Shown here piece after piece: positions 46,124 through 55,546 of a DNA stretch of 64,000 bases. Positions within the stretch are counted from its first letter, which is position 1, and every line of letters begins with the position of its first letter. Location: contig NZ_SJPH01000001.1 of assembly GCF_007859815.1 (NCBI RefSeq), positions 1-64,000 on the forward strand, read 5' to 3'. The notes beneath the pieces were generated by a model, which saw only the letters and a list, made by a program, of their open reading frames with translations, had not been told where the DNA came from and searched no databases. This DNA is from Botrimarina hoheduenensis. Lineage in GTDB: Bacteria; Planctomycetota; Planctomycetia; Pirellulales; Lacipirellulaceae. The translations under genes were made by a program, and so were the position numbers.

Positions 46124-46570
46124 TTACTTGTTACTTGCTGCCGGAACAGAAACCTTGCGGCCCCCCACATAGCCGCGACAGCTCGGGCCGCCACAGTGGC
46201 ACTCGAACGCCCGAAACAGGACATCTTCGGTGTGATCGTAATCCATCGTCAGCAGTTCCCCCGGAAGGATATCTCGGACCGCGGTGAACAGCAGGGTCTC
46301 GACCTCGAGTTCTGAATTAGGATCGCAACTATGGAGCGTTTTTCCCGCAAACCAAGGATCGTCCAAATGCAGTTCGGGACCAACCTGTAGCGAGTGCAGG
46401 GTCATCTGCTTGGTGAGCTGGCCGTTCATTCGGAAGAGAATCTCCCCCCGCTGAAACGCCCGCAGCACAAGAATCCCCTGCCCCCGTTGATCGTCCACAT
46501 CGATTACTTTGAACGCTTCGGCCGACGGCTCATCGGCCACCATCGGCAGATGATCCGGATAGATTCTCAT
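46124..46570 (-). CDS. Compact SET-domain protein (putative protein methyltransferase)
   Basis: The 148-residue protein is built only of a SET-like core. GQGILVLRAFQRGEILF (about 30-46) fits the opening strands. LHSCDPNSELEV (79-90) corresponds to the SET motif NHxxxPN. GELLTMDYDHTED (104-116) matches the GEELxxDY motif. CHCGGPSCRG (124-133) is a post-SET-like zinc cluster. SET proteins transfer methyl groups from SAM to lysines. The gene overlaps the upstream SpeD-like gene by four bases (ATGA). The substrate is unknown; the asparagine of the first motif is replaced by leucine. Confidence 0.82.
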   Translation of the reverse strand: MRIYPDHLPMVADEPSAEAFKVIDVDDQRGQGILVLRAFQRGEILFRMNGQLTKQMTLHSLQVGPELHLDDPWFAGKTLHSCDPNSELEVETLLFTAVRDILPGELLTMDYDHTEDVLFRAFECHCGGPSCRGYVGGRKVSVPAASNK

Positions 46571-46959
46571 TTGCGAAAGAAGACCTCGCAGCTCAAGGAA
46601 GTTGGCGAAAGGAACTCCTCAACCACGCTTCGAACGGTTTCCTCAGCGAACGATTTACAGCTGAAAACATCCAGGTACATGTCGCGGTGGGCGTCGTTCG
46701 TGTGGATCGTTATCGAGCTGGTCTGGATGAGTTGCACGCCCGAGATACCAACTTCATGCCCCTCACCGAACCTCGCGACGATCGGGGGTCCGTAACGGAC
46801 CATATCGATGTCATCCGCCAAGCGTTGCAAGAAATCGTACAGCCGTTCGATCGAGAGGATGCCTTCGTTGCACGATAAGGCAGTCGCGATCAGATGTTGA
46901 CCGTAGTGCGGCTCGCCGTTGTGTTGGAGTCGGCGATACTCGGTTAGAGCTTGTGTCAT
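46567..46959 (-). CDS. S-adenosylmethionine decarboxylase-like (SpeD-like) protein
   Basis: The 130-residue form is read from ATG 46959; an upstream start at 47046 is open. The fold pattern follows prokaryotic SpeD: YGQHLIATALSC (19-30), GISGVQL (71-77), then TSSITIHT (80-87) where SpeD has ESHxTIHT, and LDVFSC (96-101) where SpeD has hDhFTC. The serine that becomes the pyruvoyl group, the processing His and the catalytic Cys appear kept, but the Glu and His flanking the serine are replaced. It may be a divergent decarboxylase or a binding protein. It is translationally coupled to the SET-domain gene. Confidence 0.72.
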   Translation of the reverse strand: MTQALTEYRRLQHNGEPHYGQHLIATALSCNEGILSIERLYDFLQRLADDIDMVRYGPPIVARFGEGHEVGISGVQLIQTSSITIHTNDAHRDMYLDVFSCKSFAEETVRSVVEEFLSPTSLSCEVFFRK

Positions 46960-47529
46960 CTGCGGCGGGGGTTTCCAGTGTTCAGGCGCGGTTAGCTCGG
47001 GCGAGGGGCAGCGTGGCCCATCGGCTAACCGTCCTCGACGGGACAAAAAGTGAACGCGAACGGCTAACAGGCAGGATCAGAACAGCCCAGCGCGACGCGG
47101 GGCGCTCGGTGGGAACGACAACGTGAAGACACACGCGGTCAGCGTTGCAGTGCGAGTCGTCGGAGGCCGGCCTATCGCGATCGTGAGCGATGCCGACCTG
47201 AGTCGCGTTCAGAAAATGGTGTTATCGAACGACCCGTAAGACCGAATGTGGGTGATGTCTCTCGATCTTGCAAGGCGCTGGCCGGCGAGATTCTGCGGAA
47301 CCAAGCGTCGAGGTCTCGCATAAGGATCAAAGGGGCAGCTCTCATCGCTGCCCCTGGGCAGCAGTCTCGCCTCAAGGCTCCAGACGGCAGCGGGTGAGGG
47401 CCTCAACCCCATCAGCAGCCGCGGGAGCCCGAATCGGCCTGCCAACTGCCCCGTTTACAAGGCGAACTAGGGTGCTAGTGGGCCTTGCCCTTAACCCCTC
47501 TAGGGCACTATTCTTAGGGGCTTACGACC
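46960..47529. other. Intergenic region between SpeD-like gene and tRNA-Thr
   Basis: No convincing gene is present. A 9-bp hairpin lies at 47331-47355. Short GC-rich imperfect repeats occur around 47470-47520. I compared it with SRP RNA and other common structural RNAs by eye and found no match. Confidence 0.45.
47331..47355. other. Unassigned hairpin
   Basis: AGGGGCAGC (47331-47339) and GCTGCCCCT (47347-47355) form a perfect 9-bp stem with a 7-base loop. Only a short T run follows on the reverse strand, so it is at best a weak terminator there. Confidence 0.4.
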
Positions 47530-47603
47530 GCCAGCGTAGCTTCAATTGGCAGAGCACCGCATTCGTAATGCGGGGGTTGCGGGTTCGACTCCCGCCGCTG
47601 GCT
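47530..47603 (+). tRNA. tRNA-Thr (anticodon CGT)
   Basis: This is a 74-nt cloverleaf with acceptor GCCAGCG (47530-47536) paired with CGCTGGC (47596-47602) and discriminator T. The anticodon arm is CCGCA-TTCGTAA-TGCGG, giving anticodon CGT, which reads ACG. The T-arm is GCGGGTTCGACTCCCGC. CCA is not encoded. Confidence 0.95.
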
Positions 47604-47799
47604 TTACGACCCGGCCGCTACAGATTTCACGCCCGATCGCTACAAATCCGGCCGCTACCCAACCTTTCACGACAATGCGGCTGCATATCGGGTCGTCTGG
47701 CTTAATCAGCCGGCTGAAGTCCCGCTGTTTGCTGCTTTGCCACCGACCGTTCCGCCGTTCGGACGCCCGAGCGCCCACAACCCGAGCGTTTTAACTCCC

Positions 47800-49128
47800 A
47801 TGTCTATCGGTCTCGACCTCGATATCCGTCAGTCAATCGTTTCAACCGCCGCCTTTGGTCCGCGGGAGATTGACGAGATCACCGCAGCGATCGCCGCCAA
47901 TTACGCCCGCTATGGCGACCTGCGCGACGCCGTGCAGGAACTTGAGAGCCAGCCCGGCCGCTCGCCGGCCACCTCTGCCAAGCTGGGGGTGTGCCAGTAT
48001 CTGCTCGGCCGCTATCGCGACGCCATCGAGGTGCTGACCAAGGCCGACGGCGGAGCCCTGACGCACTTTTATCTGGGCAAAGCCTACCTCGCCCTGGACC
48101 GCTACGAAGAGGCGTTCACCGCCTACGAGTCGGCCGGCAAGGCGGGCTACGACAAAGACATCATCGCCCTCGCTAAGGCCGAAGCAAAGCGCTACGCGGG
48201 CGACGCGACAGCCGCTCTCAAGCTGCTGGACGATCTGAGCGGGGCCGTCGAGCAGACCGCCGAGTACCTCTACCAGCGTTCGATGACCGTTCAGGCCTTG
48301 TCCGGCAACCCGGAAGAAGTCGTGGCGCTTCTGGAACGGGCCGTCGCCTCGCGTGCCTCGCACGCCGGTGCCCTGTTCGGCTTGGCGCTGCAGAACGATC
48401 GCTCGGGCAACGACGATTACGCCCGCGAGCTGTACGAGCGGGCAGCTCAGCAATTCCCAACCCACGTCGGCACGCTGCTGAACCTCGGCATTCTTTACGA
48501 GGACCTGGAGCAGTACGAGCGTGCCAAGGGCTGCTACCAGCGGATCCTTGACGCCTACCCCGCCCATCCGCGTGCCCGGCTGTTCTTCCGCGATGCGGAC
48601 GGCAGCCGCGACATGTTCTACGACGAAGAGGCCCGCCGTCAGCAGGATCGCCTGTCGCAGGTGCTCTCGGTCCCCGTGACCGACTACGAGCTGAGCGTTC
48701 GGAGCAGAAATTGCCTGCAAAAGATGGGCATCATGACCCTCGGGGACCTGACCGAGACCACCGAGCAAGAGCTGCTGCAGAGCAAGAACTTTGGCGAGAC
48801 CTCGCTAATCGAGATCCGCGAGATGCTCCACTCCAAGGGCTTGGAGCTCGGCCAGTTCGCCCATCAGAAGCGCGAAGAAGAACCGCTCTACTCGCCGGAC
48901 AGCATGTCGGCCGACGAACGCGCCCTGATGGATCGCCCGATTTCGGATCTGAGCCTCTCCGTACGGGCACGCAAGTGCATGGTCCGCCTAGGACTTACGA
49001 CCGTCGGCGAACTCCTGCGTCGCACCCCCGACGACCTGCTCGAGTGCAAGAACTTCGGCGTGACCAGCCTCAACGAGGTGCGTGAAAAGCTCACGGCACA
49101 TGGCCTTAAGCTCCGCGGCGAGGCGTGA
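47800..49128 (+). CDS. TPR protein with two RNA polymerase alpha C-terminal-like domains
   Basis: The 442-residue protein is read from ATG 47800 (MSIGLDLDIRQSIVSTAAFG). Residues about 60-265 hold TPR-like repeats (HFYLGKAYLALDRYEEAFTAY; LLNLGILYEDLEQYERAKGCY). Two copies of the RNA polymerase alpha-CTD helix-hairpin fold follow: about 300-355 (ELSVRSRNCLQKMGIMTLGD; NFGETSLIEIREML) and about 380-438 (SLSVRARKCMVRLGLTTVGE; NFGVTSLNEVREKL). The alpha-CTD normally contacts UP elements and activators, so the protein may link DNA or activators to a protein scaffold. No catalytic motif was seen; the function is unknown. Confidence 0.85.
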   Translation: MSIGLDLDIRQSIVSTAAFGPREIDEITAAIAANYARYGDLRDAVQELESQPGRSPATSAKLGVCQYLLGRYRDAIEVLTKADGGALTHFYLGKAYLALDRYEEAFTAYESAGKAGYDKDIIALAKAEAKRYAGDATAALKLLDDLSGAVEQTAEYLYQRSMTVQALSGNPEEVVALLERAVASRASHAGALFGLALQNDRSGNDDYARELYERAAQQFPTHVGTLLNLGILYEDLEQYERAKGCYQRILDAYPAHPRARLFFRDADGSRDMFYDEEARRQQDRLSQVLSVPVTDYELSVRSRNCLQKMGIMTLGDLTETTEQELLQSKNFGETSLIEIREMLHSKGLELGQFAHQKREEEPLYSPDSMSADERALMDRPISDLSLSVRARKCMVRLGLTTVGELLRRTPDDLLECKNFGVTSLNEVREKLTAHGLKLRGEA

Positions 49129-49294
49129 GCTTAACCATCGGTCGGCGTGCGAAAGACCGGCTTGAAATGCGGGCTTGCCACTCATTTGGGCGGGCTTGCA
49201 GGCCAACAATCTTTTGCTCGGCGACTACCTTTGGTGATGCCCGCGGCTGCCAGATCGTGCCGGGCCGGCAATCTCTTTGGGGGCCTAAAACCTA

Positions 49295-50419
49295 ATGGCC
49301 TCGCCCGCCGTTCGCTACGAATTGTTGAGCGTCGATCCGTCGGGAGCCCGCCGCGGTCGACTGCACACCCCGCACGGGACAGTCGAGCTGCCCACGTTTA
49401 TGCCGGTCGGCACCCTCGGCACGGTCAAAGGGGTCGATATCGAGCGCCTGGCCGACACCGGCGCACAGATCGTGCTGGGCAACACCTATCACCTAGCGCT
49501 GCGACCGGGCGAAGAGGCGGTCCGTTCGCTCGGCGGCCTGCACCGTTTTTCCGGCTGGGAAGGCCCCATGCTGACCGACTCGGGCGGCTTCCAAGTCTTT
49601 AGTTTGGCTCACAAACGCAAAGTCACGGAGCAAGGGGCCCGCTTTCAATCACACATTGATGGCTCGCTGATTGATCTGACCCCCGAACGATCGATCGCGA
49701 TTCAGGAAGCGCTCGGGGCCGACATCGCGATGGTGTTTGACGAGGTCGTCGAGCTGCCCGCCCCACCCGAAGCCGTACGTTCGGCAATGCTTCGCAGCCT
49801 GCGGTGGGCCCGCCGCTGTGTGGATGCCGCGAAGCGAACCGACGACCAATCGCTGTTTGGCATCGTCCAAGGCGGTCTCGACGCCGAATTGCGGGCCGAG
49901 TCGGCGGCCGGTTTGACCGAGATCGGGTTTGCGGGTTACGCAATCGGCGGGCTGAGCGTCGGCGAGCCCCCTGCCGACATGTACCGGGCGATCGGTTTCA
50001 CGACGCCCCACCTGCCAGCCGACAGGCCCCGCTACCTGATGGGGGTCGGTACCCCCCGCGACCTGCTGGAGGGGATTGAACGCGGCGTGGATATGTTCGA
50101 CTGTGTGATGCCGACACGCAACGGACGCAACGCCCTCGCGTTTACCGACACGGGGACAATCCGCCTTCGCAACGCCTGCCACACGCTTGACGAGCGTCCG
50201 CTGGACGAAGGGTGCCCCTGCCTAGCCTGCCGTCGCCACAGCCGCGGCTACCTGCGACACCTCTTTCGGGCGGGGGAGATGCTGGGCCCGATGCTGGTCT
50301 CGGTCCATAACCTGACCCACTATCAGCGGCTGATGGAGGCCGCCCGGGCAGCGATCGAGGCGGGCCACTACGCGAGCTTCAAGCAGCGGCGTCTGGCGGA
50401 ATGGGGATTCGCGGCGTAA
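49295..50419 (+). CDS. tgt: tRNA-guanine (queuine) transglycosylase
   Basis: The 374-residue enzyme exchanges the wobble guanine of GUN-anticodon tRNAs for preQ1. Motifs: [39 protein letters not shown] with the acid/base Asp, [19 protein letters not shown], and [12 protein letters not shown] with the nucleophilic Asp. The zinc site is [16 protein letters not shown]. It is the first gene of the classic tgt-yajC-secDF cluster. Confidence 0.97.
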   Translation: MASPAVRYELLSVDPSGARRGRLHTPHGTVELPTFMPVGTLGTVKGVDIERLADTGAQIVLGNTYHLALRPGEEAVRSLGGLHRFSGWEGPMLTDSGGFQVFSLAHKRKVTEQGARFQSHIDGSLIDLTPERSIAIQEALGADIAMVFDEVVELPAPPEAVRSAMLRSLRWARRCVDAAKRTDDQSLFGIVQGGLDAELRAESAAGLTEIGFAGYAIGGLSVGEPPADMYRAIGFTTPHLPADRPRYLMGVGTPRDLLEGIERGVDMFDCVMPTRNGRNALAFTDTGTIRLRNACHTLDERPLDEGCPCLACRRHSRGYLRHLFRAGEMLGPMLVSVHNLTHYQRLMEAARAAIEAGHYASFKQRRLAEWGFAA

Positions 50420-50494
50420 CCCTCAGCGGCGCAAGGCGTTTCCCCTTTCGCGCTTGCGGCACTCCCCGTATGATTCTCGATTCGGCTCGCCCGG

Positions 50495-50935
50495 ATGCGG
50501 CAGAAAACTGCGGCAGAAGGCCGAACCCTCCGTGTCCGCCGAGACGCCGCCGCCCGCTCAAGAACCGTCGCCGTGCTGATTTCCTCGCTGCTCACTGTCA
50601 TCCCGCTCCTCGCCGAAGGGGGTGCCGCCGCTCCAGGTGCCGCCAACCCTTGGTTGCAGTTCGCCCCGTTCGTGCTCATCGCAACGATGGCGTACTTTGT
50701 GTTTGTCGTCCCGCAGCGGGCCAAACAACGGCGCTTCGAACAGATGATCGCCGGCCTGAAAGAGAATGACCACGTCGTCACCTCGGGGGGCATCCACGGG
50801 GTAGTGACCAACGTCCAGCGCGATGCCGGCCGACTCACGATTCGCATCGACGACACCACCGGTGCCAAGCTACGCGTCAGCCTCTGGGCCATCGACAGCG
50901 TGGTTGGCGATGACCCCCCGGAGAAGACCGCTTAA
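50495..50935 (+). CDS. yajC: Preprotein translocase accessory subunit YajC
   Basis: The ATG at 50495 gives 146 residues; GTG 50573 would remove a basic, probably untranslated N-terminus and leave 120. After a signal-like segment (AVLISSLLTVIPLLAEG) comes the single YajC helix (FAPFVLIATMAYFVFVVPQRAKQRR), then MIAGLKENDHVVTSGGIHGVV and a small basic/acidic domain. YajC associates with SecDF and the Sec translocon. It lies 75 bases downstream of tgt and 191 before secDF. Confidence 0.9.
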   Translation: MRQKTAAEGRTLRVRRDAAARSRTVAVLISSLLTVIPLLAEGGAAAPGAANPWLQFAPFVLIATMAYFVFVVPQRAKQRRFEQMIAGLKENDHVVTSGGIHGVVTNVQRDAGRLTIRIDDTTGAKLRVSLWAIDSVVGDDPPEKTA

Positions 50936-51126
50936 CCACACCTGGTAACTCGACCAAGCTCTTGACCGCTCCAGCGGGCTGATGGGGGTGCCCACCAGCA
51001 CGCTCCTTAGGCCGACTCAGTGCCAGACGCTCAGATCCTTAACCCCTTTCACAACGCTCCTGTCGTCGCCCGATCGTTCACAAGATTTCCCCTCGGCGCG
51101 GCGAACTGAAATACGGCTCGTTTCTC

Positions 51127-54100
51127 ATGGCGATTACGCAAACCTCGTTCGATTCTGCACGCACCGCGCTGGTGCGACTGTTCTTGGTTGCCGCGCTTCT
51201 GGGCGCAGTTGCTCCCACGCAGCTGCTGGCTCAGGCCGACACGGCCGAAGCAACGGCTACGCAAACCGCGGAGACAGCGGTAGCGTCGCCCGACGAACCG
51301 GAGGCCGAGAAACCTGCTGACCAGCAGGCCCCCGCCACGACATCGTCGACCGACGCGGCTACGCCCGCTGCTGACGATGCCCCGACTAAAGCCACCGAAG
51401 CGGCAGCCGAAGCTGACGCACCGGTCGCCCCCCCCACCAATTGGGGCATGGTTGCCGCGTGGCTTGGTGCCCTAGTGCTGCCGATCTTGATCGGCCGCTC
51501 GATGAGCAAGTCGCTGCGGATGCCCGACTACGCCTGGAAGATCAGCTTGATCCTGGCCGCGGTAGCGTTCTCTTCGATCATTGTGGCCACAGGTGAATTC
51601 AAGGGCGGCCCCGACCTGTCGGGCGGAATCACATTGGTTTACGAGCTCGCTGGCGACGCCGAGGGGGCCGCCATCGCGGCGGCCGCTGACGAGGCCCAAA
51701 AGCAGGCTGACGACGAAGCCGCCGATGCGGATTCCGAGGAAGAAGCCACCACCGACAACGACGCCGAAGCGCGTCCCCGCGTGGATATCGATCGCCTGAT
51801 CGACGCTTTGCAGCAACGTGTTGACCCAACCGGTGCCAAAGAAGTTTCGATCCGCAACTACGGCGGTGCGATCGAGATCATCATCCCCAAGGCGAGCGGT
51901 GACGATCTTGACTACATCAAGCGGCGTATCACCGACCTGGGCCAACTCGAGTTCCGCATCCCCGCCGACCCCCGGCGCAGCGAAGACGAGCGGATCATCG
52001 AGAAATCACTCGCCCTCAGCCCCAGCGAGAAGCTGCTCGTTGAGAACGGCACACCCCGCGCGGAGTGGGTTGAGTACGTCGAGGAAGAATTCCCCGATGA
52101 CGATCCGCGGATCGTCCGCCGTCAGGCGGGCAACCGCCGCGAGGCCCTCATGCTCCGCGACCGTTACGACGTGACCGGCGAGTATCTGACCCTGGCGGCG
52201 ATGGGCCGTGACGACGTCGGCCGTCCGACCGTCGATTTCACTTTCAACAACAGCGGCGCACGCCGTTTCGGCAAGCTCACCGGCGACAACCTGCCGAACG
52301 AAGCCACCGGCGCGTTCCGCCACTTGGGAATCTTGCTCGATAAGCGATTGATCTCCGCGCCGCGGCTTAACGACCGGATCACGAGTCGCGGAACGATCTC
52401 CGGTGCCTCGATGACCGAAGATGAGGTCGCTTACACGATCAGCATCTTGAACGCGGGTAGCCTGCCCGCGGCCCTGAACAAGACGCCGATCAGCGAAGAA
52501 ACGATCAGCCCGACACTTGGAGCGACGACGATCGAGAAGGGCAAGTGGGCCATCGGCTCGTCACTCGTCGCGGTGCTCGCCTTTATGCTGCTCTACTACC
52601 GGTTTGCGGGCTTTGTGGCCTGCTTAGCGCTCGCCGGCACACTGCTCTTGCTGCTGGCGGCGATGGTCCAGCTCCAGGCGGCGTTCACCCTGCCCGGTCT
52701 GGCGGGCATCGTGCTAACGGTTGGCATGAGCGTTGACGCCAACGTGCTGATCTTTGAGCGGATCCGCGAGGAATTAAAGAAGGGCGCCAGCCTCCGCATG
52801 GCGATCCGCAACGGCTTCGACCGAGCCACCACCACCATTATCGACTCGAACGTCACGACGCTCATCGCCGGTCTGCTGCTGTACGCCGTCGGCACGGGCC
52901 CCATTAAAGGCTTCGGCGTGACGCTCATCTTGGGCATCCTGATGAGTATGTTCACCGCGATCTTCTGCAGTCGCGTGATCTTCGATGTCGCCGAGCGCAA
53001 GGGTTGGTTGCGGGGCTTGGCGTTCGCCAGTGCGGTCAGCAACACCAACATCGACTTCCTCGGCAAGCGTTACCTCGCCGCAGCGGCGAGTCTCGCCCTG
53101 ATCGGCCTCGGGCTGGCGGGTGTCTTTGGTCGGGGTGAGAATCTTCTCAATATCGACTTCACCGGGGGGTCGAGCGTCACCATGGTGCTCAAAAAGGACG
53201 CCTCGGCACCGATCGCCGAGATTCGCAAAACCCTCGAAACGACCGAACTGGCTGACAAGAATCTGCTTGTGGTCGAACTGGGCGAGTCGGACGCTGACGC
53301 CCCCAGCACGCGCTACACGATCAGCAGCAGTCTGGATGACGTCGATGCGGCTGAAGATTTGATCGCCGAGACCTTCGGCGACAAGCTGCAGACCTATTCG
53401 GTCAAGCTAGGGTCGGTGAAATCCTTCACCGAGACCGGAGGATTCTCGGGCCACGAGATTCCCCTGGAGTTCAACAAGGATGCCGCCTTTGGCGAAACCG
53501 ACGGTGTATCGCACGACACGGTAATCGAGCGCGTGCAGCAGATCCTGACGCAGCAAGGTGCCGCGGGGGAACTGCCGCAGCTCGTCAACGACAACTACAC
53601 GCCGGGCAGCAGCCAGCGGTTCCGCGACTGGACGCTGCGGCTGGGACTGGACGAAGCCAAGACGCTGGCAGTGGGCGAGGCGCTTCGCGATCAGCTCACC
53701 GCCGAACCGGTCTTCCCGCTCGCCAACAAGATCGGCGGCCGCGTTGCCGGTGACATGCAGGTTAAGGCGATCAACGCGATCGTCGTGAGCCTGCTGTGCA
53801 TCATCGGCTATCTCTGGTTCCGCTTCCAGAACGTCTCGTTCGGCTTGGCGGCCGTGGTCGCGCTGGTGCACGACGTGCTGGTGACCCTTGGTGCCATCGC
53901 GCTGAGCTCGTACATCGTCTCCAGCGTGCCGGCGCTGGCCAAGGCCTTGCAGATCGACGCCTTCCAGTTGAGCCTGCCGATGATCGCGGCGTTCATCACG
54001 ATCATCGGTTACTCCTTGAACGACACGATTGTCATCTTTGACCGCATCCGCGAGGTCCGCGGCAAGAGCCCGCGTCTAACGGCCGAGATGGTCAACAAAA

Positions 54101-54339
54101 GTGTCAACCAAACGCTGGCACGTACGTTGCTGACCTCGCTAACGACATTGATCGTGGTGGTGATCCTCTACTTCTACGGCGGGGCAGGCATTCACGACTT
54201 TGCCTTCGCGCTGGTCGTCGGTGTGATCGCGGGAACGTACAGCACGGTCTTCGTGGCGAACCCGGTGCTGCTGTGGCTGCTCAATCGCAACGGCGACGGC
54301 ACGACCGTCGGCGGCGGTGCCATGAAATCGGCAGCCTGA
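51127..54339 (+). CDS. secDF: Fused protein translocase subunit SecDF
   Basis: The 1070-residue polypeptide joins SecD (about 1-630) and SecF (about 640-1070). It opens with a signal-like helix, then an Ala/Glu/Thr-rich low-complexity stretch (about 35-105). The SecD half has the periplasmic P1 region (LGQLEFRIPADP; GDNLPNEATG) and the RND-like motif MSVDANVLIFERIREELKKG. The SecF half has INFTGG-like IDFTGGSSV and SLNDTIVIFDRIREVRGK. SecDF uses the proton motive force to aid late protein export. Fusion is known in several phyla. It is the third gene of the tgt operon. Confidence 0.95.
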   Translation: MAITQTSFDSARTALVRLFLVAALLGAVAPTQLLAQADTAEATATQTAETAVASPDEPEAEKPADQQAPATTSSTDAATPAADDAPTKATEAAAEADAPVAPPTNWGMVAAWLGALVLPILIGRSMSKSLRMPDYAWKISLILAAVAFSSIIVATGEFKGGPDLSGGITLVYELAGDAEGAAIAAAADEAQKQADDEAADADSEEEATTDNDAEARPRVDIDRLIDALQQRVDPTGAKEVSIRNYGGAIEIIIPKASGDDLDYIKRRITDLGQLEFRIPADPRRSEDERIIEKSLALSPSEKLLVENGTPRAEWVEYVEEEFPDDDPRIVRRQAGNRREALMLRDRYDVTGEYLTLAAMGRDDVGRPTVDFTFNNSGARRFGKLTGDNLPNEATGAFRHLGILLDKRLISAPRLNDRITSRGTISGASMTEDEVAYTISILNAGSLPAALNKTPISEETISPTLGATTIEKGKWAIGSSLVAVLAFMLLYYRFAGFVACLALAGTLLLLLAAMVQLQAAFTLPGLAGIVLTVGMSVDANVLIFERIREELKKGASLRMAIRNGFDRATTTIIDSNVTTLIAGLLLYAVGTGPIKGFGVTLILGILMSMFTAIFCSRVIFDVAERKGWLRGLAFASAVSNTNIDFLGKRYLAAAASLALIGLGLAGVFGRGENLLNIDFTGGSSVTMVLKKDASAPIAEIRKTLETTELADKNLLVVELGESDADAPSTRYTISSSLDDVDAAEDLIAETFGDKLQTYSVKLGSVKSFTETGGFSGHEIPLEFNKDAAFGETDGVSHDTVIERVQQILTQQGAAGELPQLVNDNYTPGSSQRFRDWTLRLGLDEAKTLAVGEALRDQLTAEPVFPLANKIGGRVAGDMQVKAINAIVVSLLCIIGYLWFRFQNVSFGLAAVVALVHDVLVTLGAIALSSYIVSSVPALAKALQIDAFQLSLPMIAAFITIIGYSLNDTIVIFDRIREVRGKSPRLTAEMVNKSVNQTLARTLLTSLTTLIVVVILYFYGGAGIHDFAFALVVGVIAGTYSTVFVANPVLLWLLNRNGDGTTVGGGAMKSAA

Positions 54340-54463
54340 CTTCTTCCGGTGCGCTAACAGGATTTTGTCGGTATGCTGATGGTTGAGGGGGCCGGCACCG
54401 GGCCAGCCCCCCCCGCCAGCGTCCGGCACCCCCCCTGTCATCGTCCGGCAAGGTCAAGCCTCC

Positions 54464-55510
54464 GTGAACACACGATCCTGCGAGGGTGTTCTGGCGGTAC
54501 TTTTGGCCGTCATGCTCGCTGTCGGCTCAGTTGGCTCGGCCGGCTCAGTCGGCTCGGCCGATCCGGGGGAAACCGCGGGCAAAGACCATACGCAGCGCTT
54601 CGGGCGGCTTGTGTCCAAGCACTTGCCTAACGCGATACGCCTCAACGATCGGGTGTTCTCGGGCGGGCTGCCCGAGGGTGACGCCGCTTTCGCTGAGCTC
54701 GCCGTGCTGGGCGTGCGGACGGTAATCAGCGTCGATGGCATGCGGCCCGATGTTGCCGCTGCCGAGCGTCACGGACTCCGCTACGTGCATCTGCCGCACG
54801 GGTACGACGGTATTCCCGTTGCGCGGACACGCGAATTGGCCAAGGCGGTCCGTGATCTTCCTGGCCCGATCTACTTGCATTGTCATCACGGCAAGCATCG
54901 CAGCCCCGCGGCGGCGGGCGTGGCCTGCATCGCCCTCGGGCTGCTGCCCGTCGAGCAGGGCATCGATCTGCTCGAATTCGCCGGCACGAGCCCGCACTAC
55001 GCGGGGCTCTATGAATCGGTTCAACAAGCCGAGCAGGTCGCAGACCGTGTGCTCGACGACATGACCGTCGAATTCTCGGCGAGCGTCGAGCCGCCGCTGA
55101 TGGTTGAAGCCATGGTGCAGATCGAGCAACGCTACCGCCACCTAGAGATGTTCGCGGCGGCAGGCTGGCGCTCCCCCGCCGATCATCCGGATCTCAGTCC
55201 GGCGCACGAGGCCTTGCTGCTGCACGAGCAGTACAGCGAACTAATTCGGGCCGAACTGGTCACCGCCGCCCTACCCTGTCGGGGCCCCTCCGCCGCTAAT
55301 CAAGCGGCGTTTGTAGAGCTGCTCCGTGCGAACGAAGCAGACGCGTTGGCACTGGAACAGGCTTTGCGATCTTCCACTCCTGCAGACGCGGCGCGCACAG
55401 CGAATCTTGACCAGCAATTACGAGCGATCGGGGCGCGATGCGACCAGTGTCACCACCGCTTCCGCGACGTACCGCTCGACCGCAAAGATGGGCGGGCACA
55501 AGACCCGTGA
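54464..55510 (+). CDS. Exported tyrosine-phosphatase-like protein fused to a cytochrome c'-like domain
   Basis: The 348-residue form starts at GTG 54464, followed by a signal peptide (VLAVLLAVMLAVGSVGSAGS). Residues about 45-200 are a dual-specificity phosphatase fold with the Cx5R active site HCHHGKHRSP (Cys140, Arg146) and an Asp in VDGMRPD upstream. The C-terminal 120 residues are helical and end with IGARCDQCHHRFRDV: CxxCH at 326-330, which binds heme c, placed near the C-terminus as in cytochrome c'. It would be a periplasmic enzyme with a heme sensor or electron-transfer module. I know of no characterised example. An 18-base tandem repeat encodes part of the signal peptide. Confidence 0.82.
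   Translation: MNTRSCEGVLAVLLAVMLAVGSVGSAGSVGSADPGETAGKDHTQRFGRLVSKHLPNAIRLNDRVFSGGLPEGDAAFAELAVLGVRTVISVDGMRPDVAAAERHGLRYVHLPHGYDGIPVARTRELAKAVRDLPGPIYLHCHHGKHRSPAAAGVACIALGLLPVEQGIDLLEFAGTSPHYAGLYESVQQAEQVADRVLDDMTVEFSASVEPPLMVEAMVQIEQRYRHLEMFAAAGWRSPADHPDLSPAHEALLLHEQYSELIRAELVTAALPCRGPSAANQAAFVELLRANEADALALEQALRSSTPADAARTANLDQQLRAIGARCDQCHHRFRDVPLDRKDGRAQDP
54524..54559. repeat. 18-base in-frame tandem duplication in the signal-peptide region
   Basis: ggctcagttggctcggcc at 54524-54541 is followed by ggctcagtcggctcggcc at 54542-54559, with one silent change. It encodes the repeated GSVGSA of the phosphatase signal peptide. Confidence 0.85.
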
Positions 55511-55546
55511 ACAGCGGCGCTCCACCGCGATCACCGAGTCACTTGC

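Noticed and set aside
47083-47529. Structural RNA such as SRP RNA
   Set aside because: Hairpins are present, but the conserved SRP loop and other diagnostic motifs were not found.
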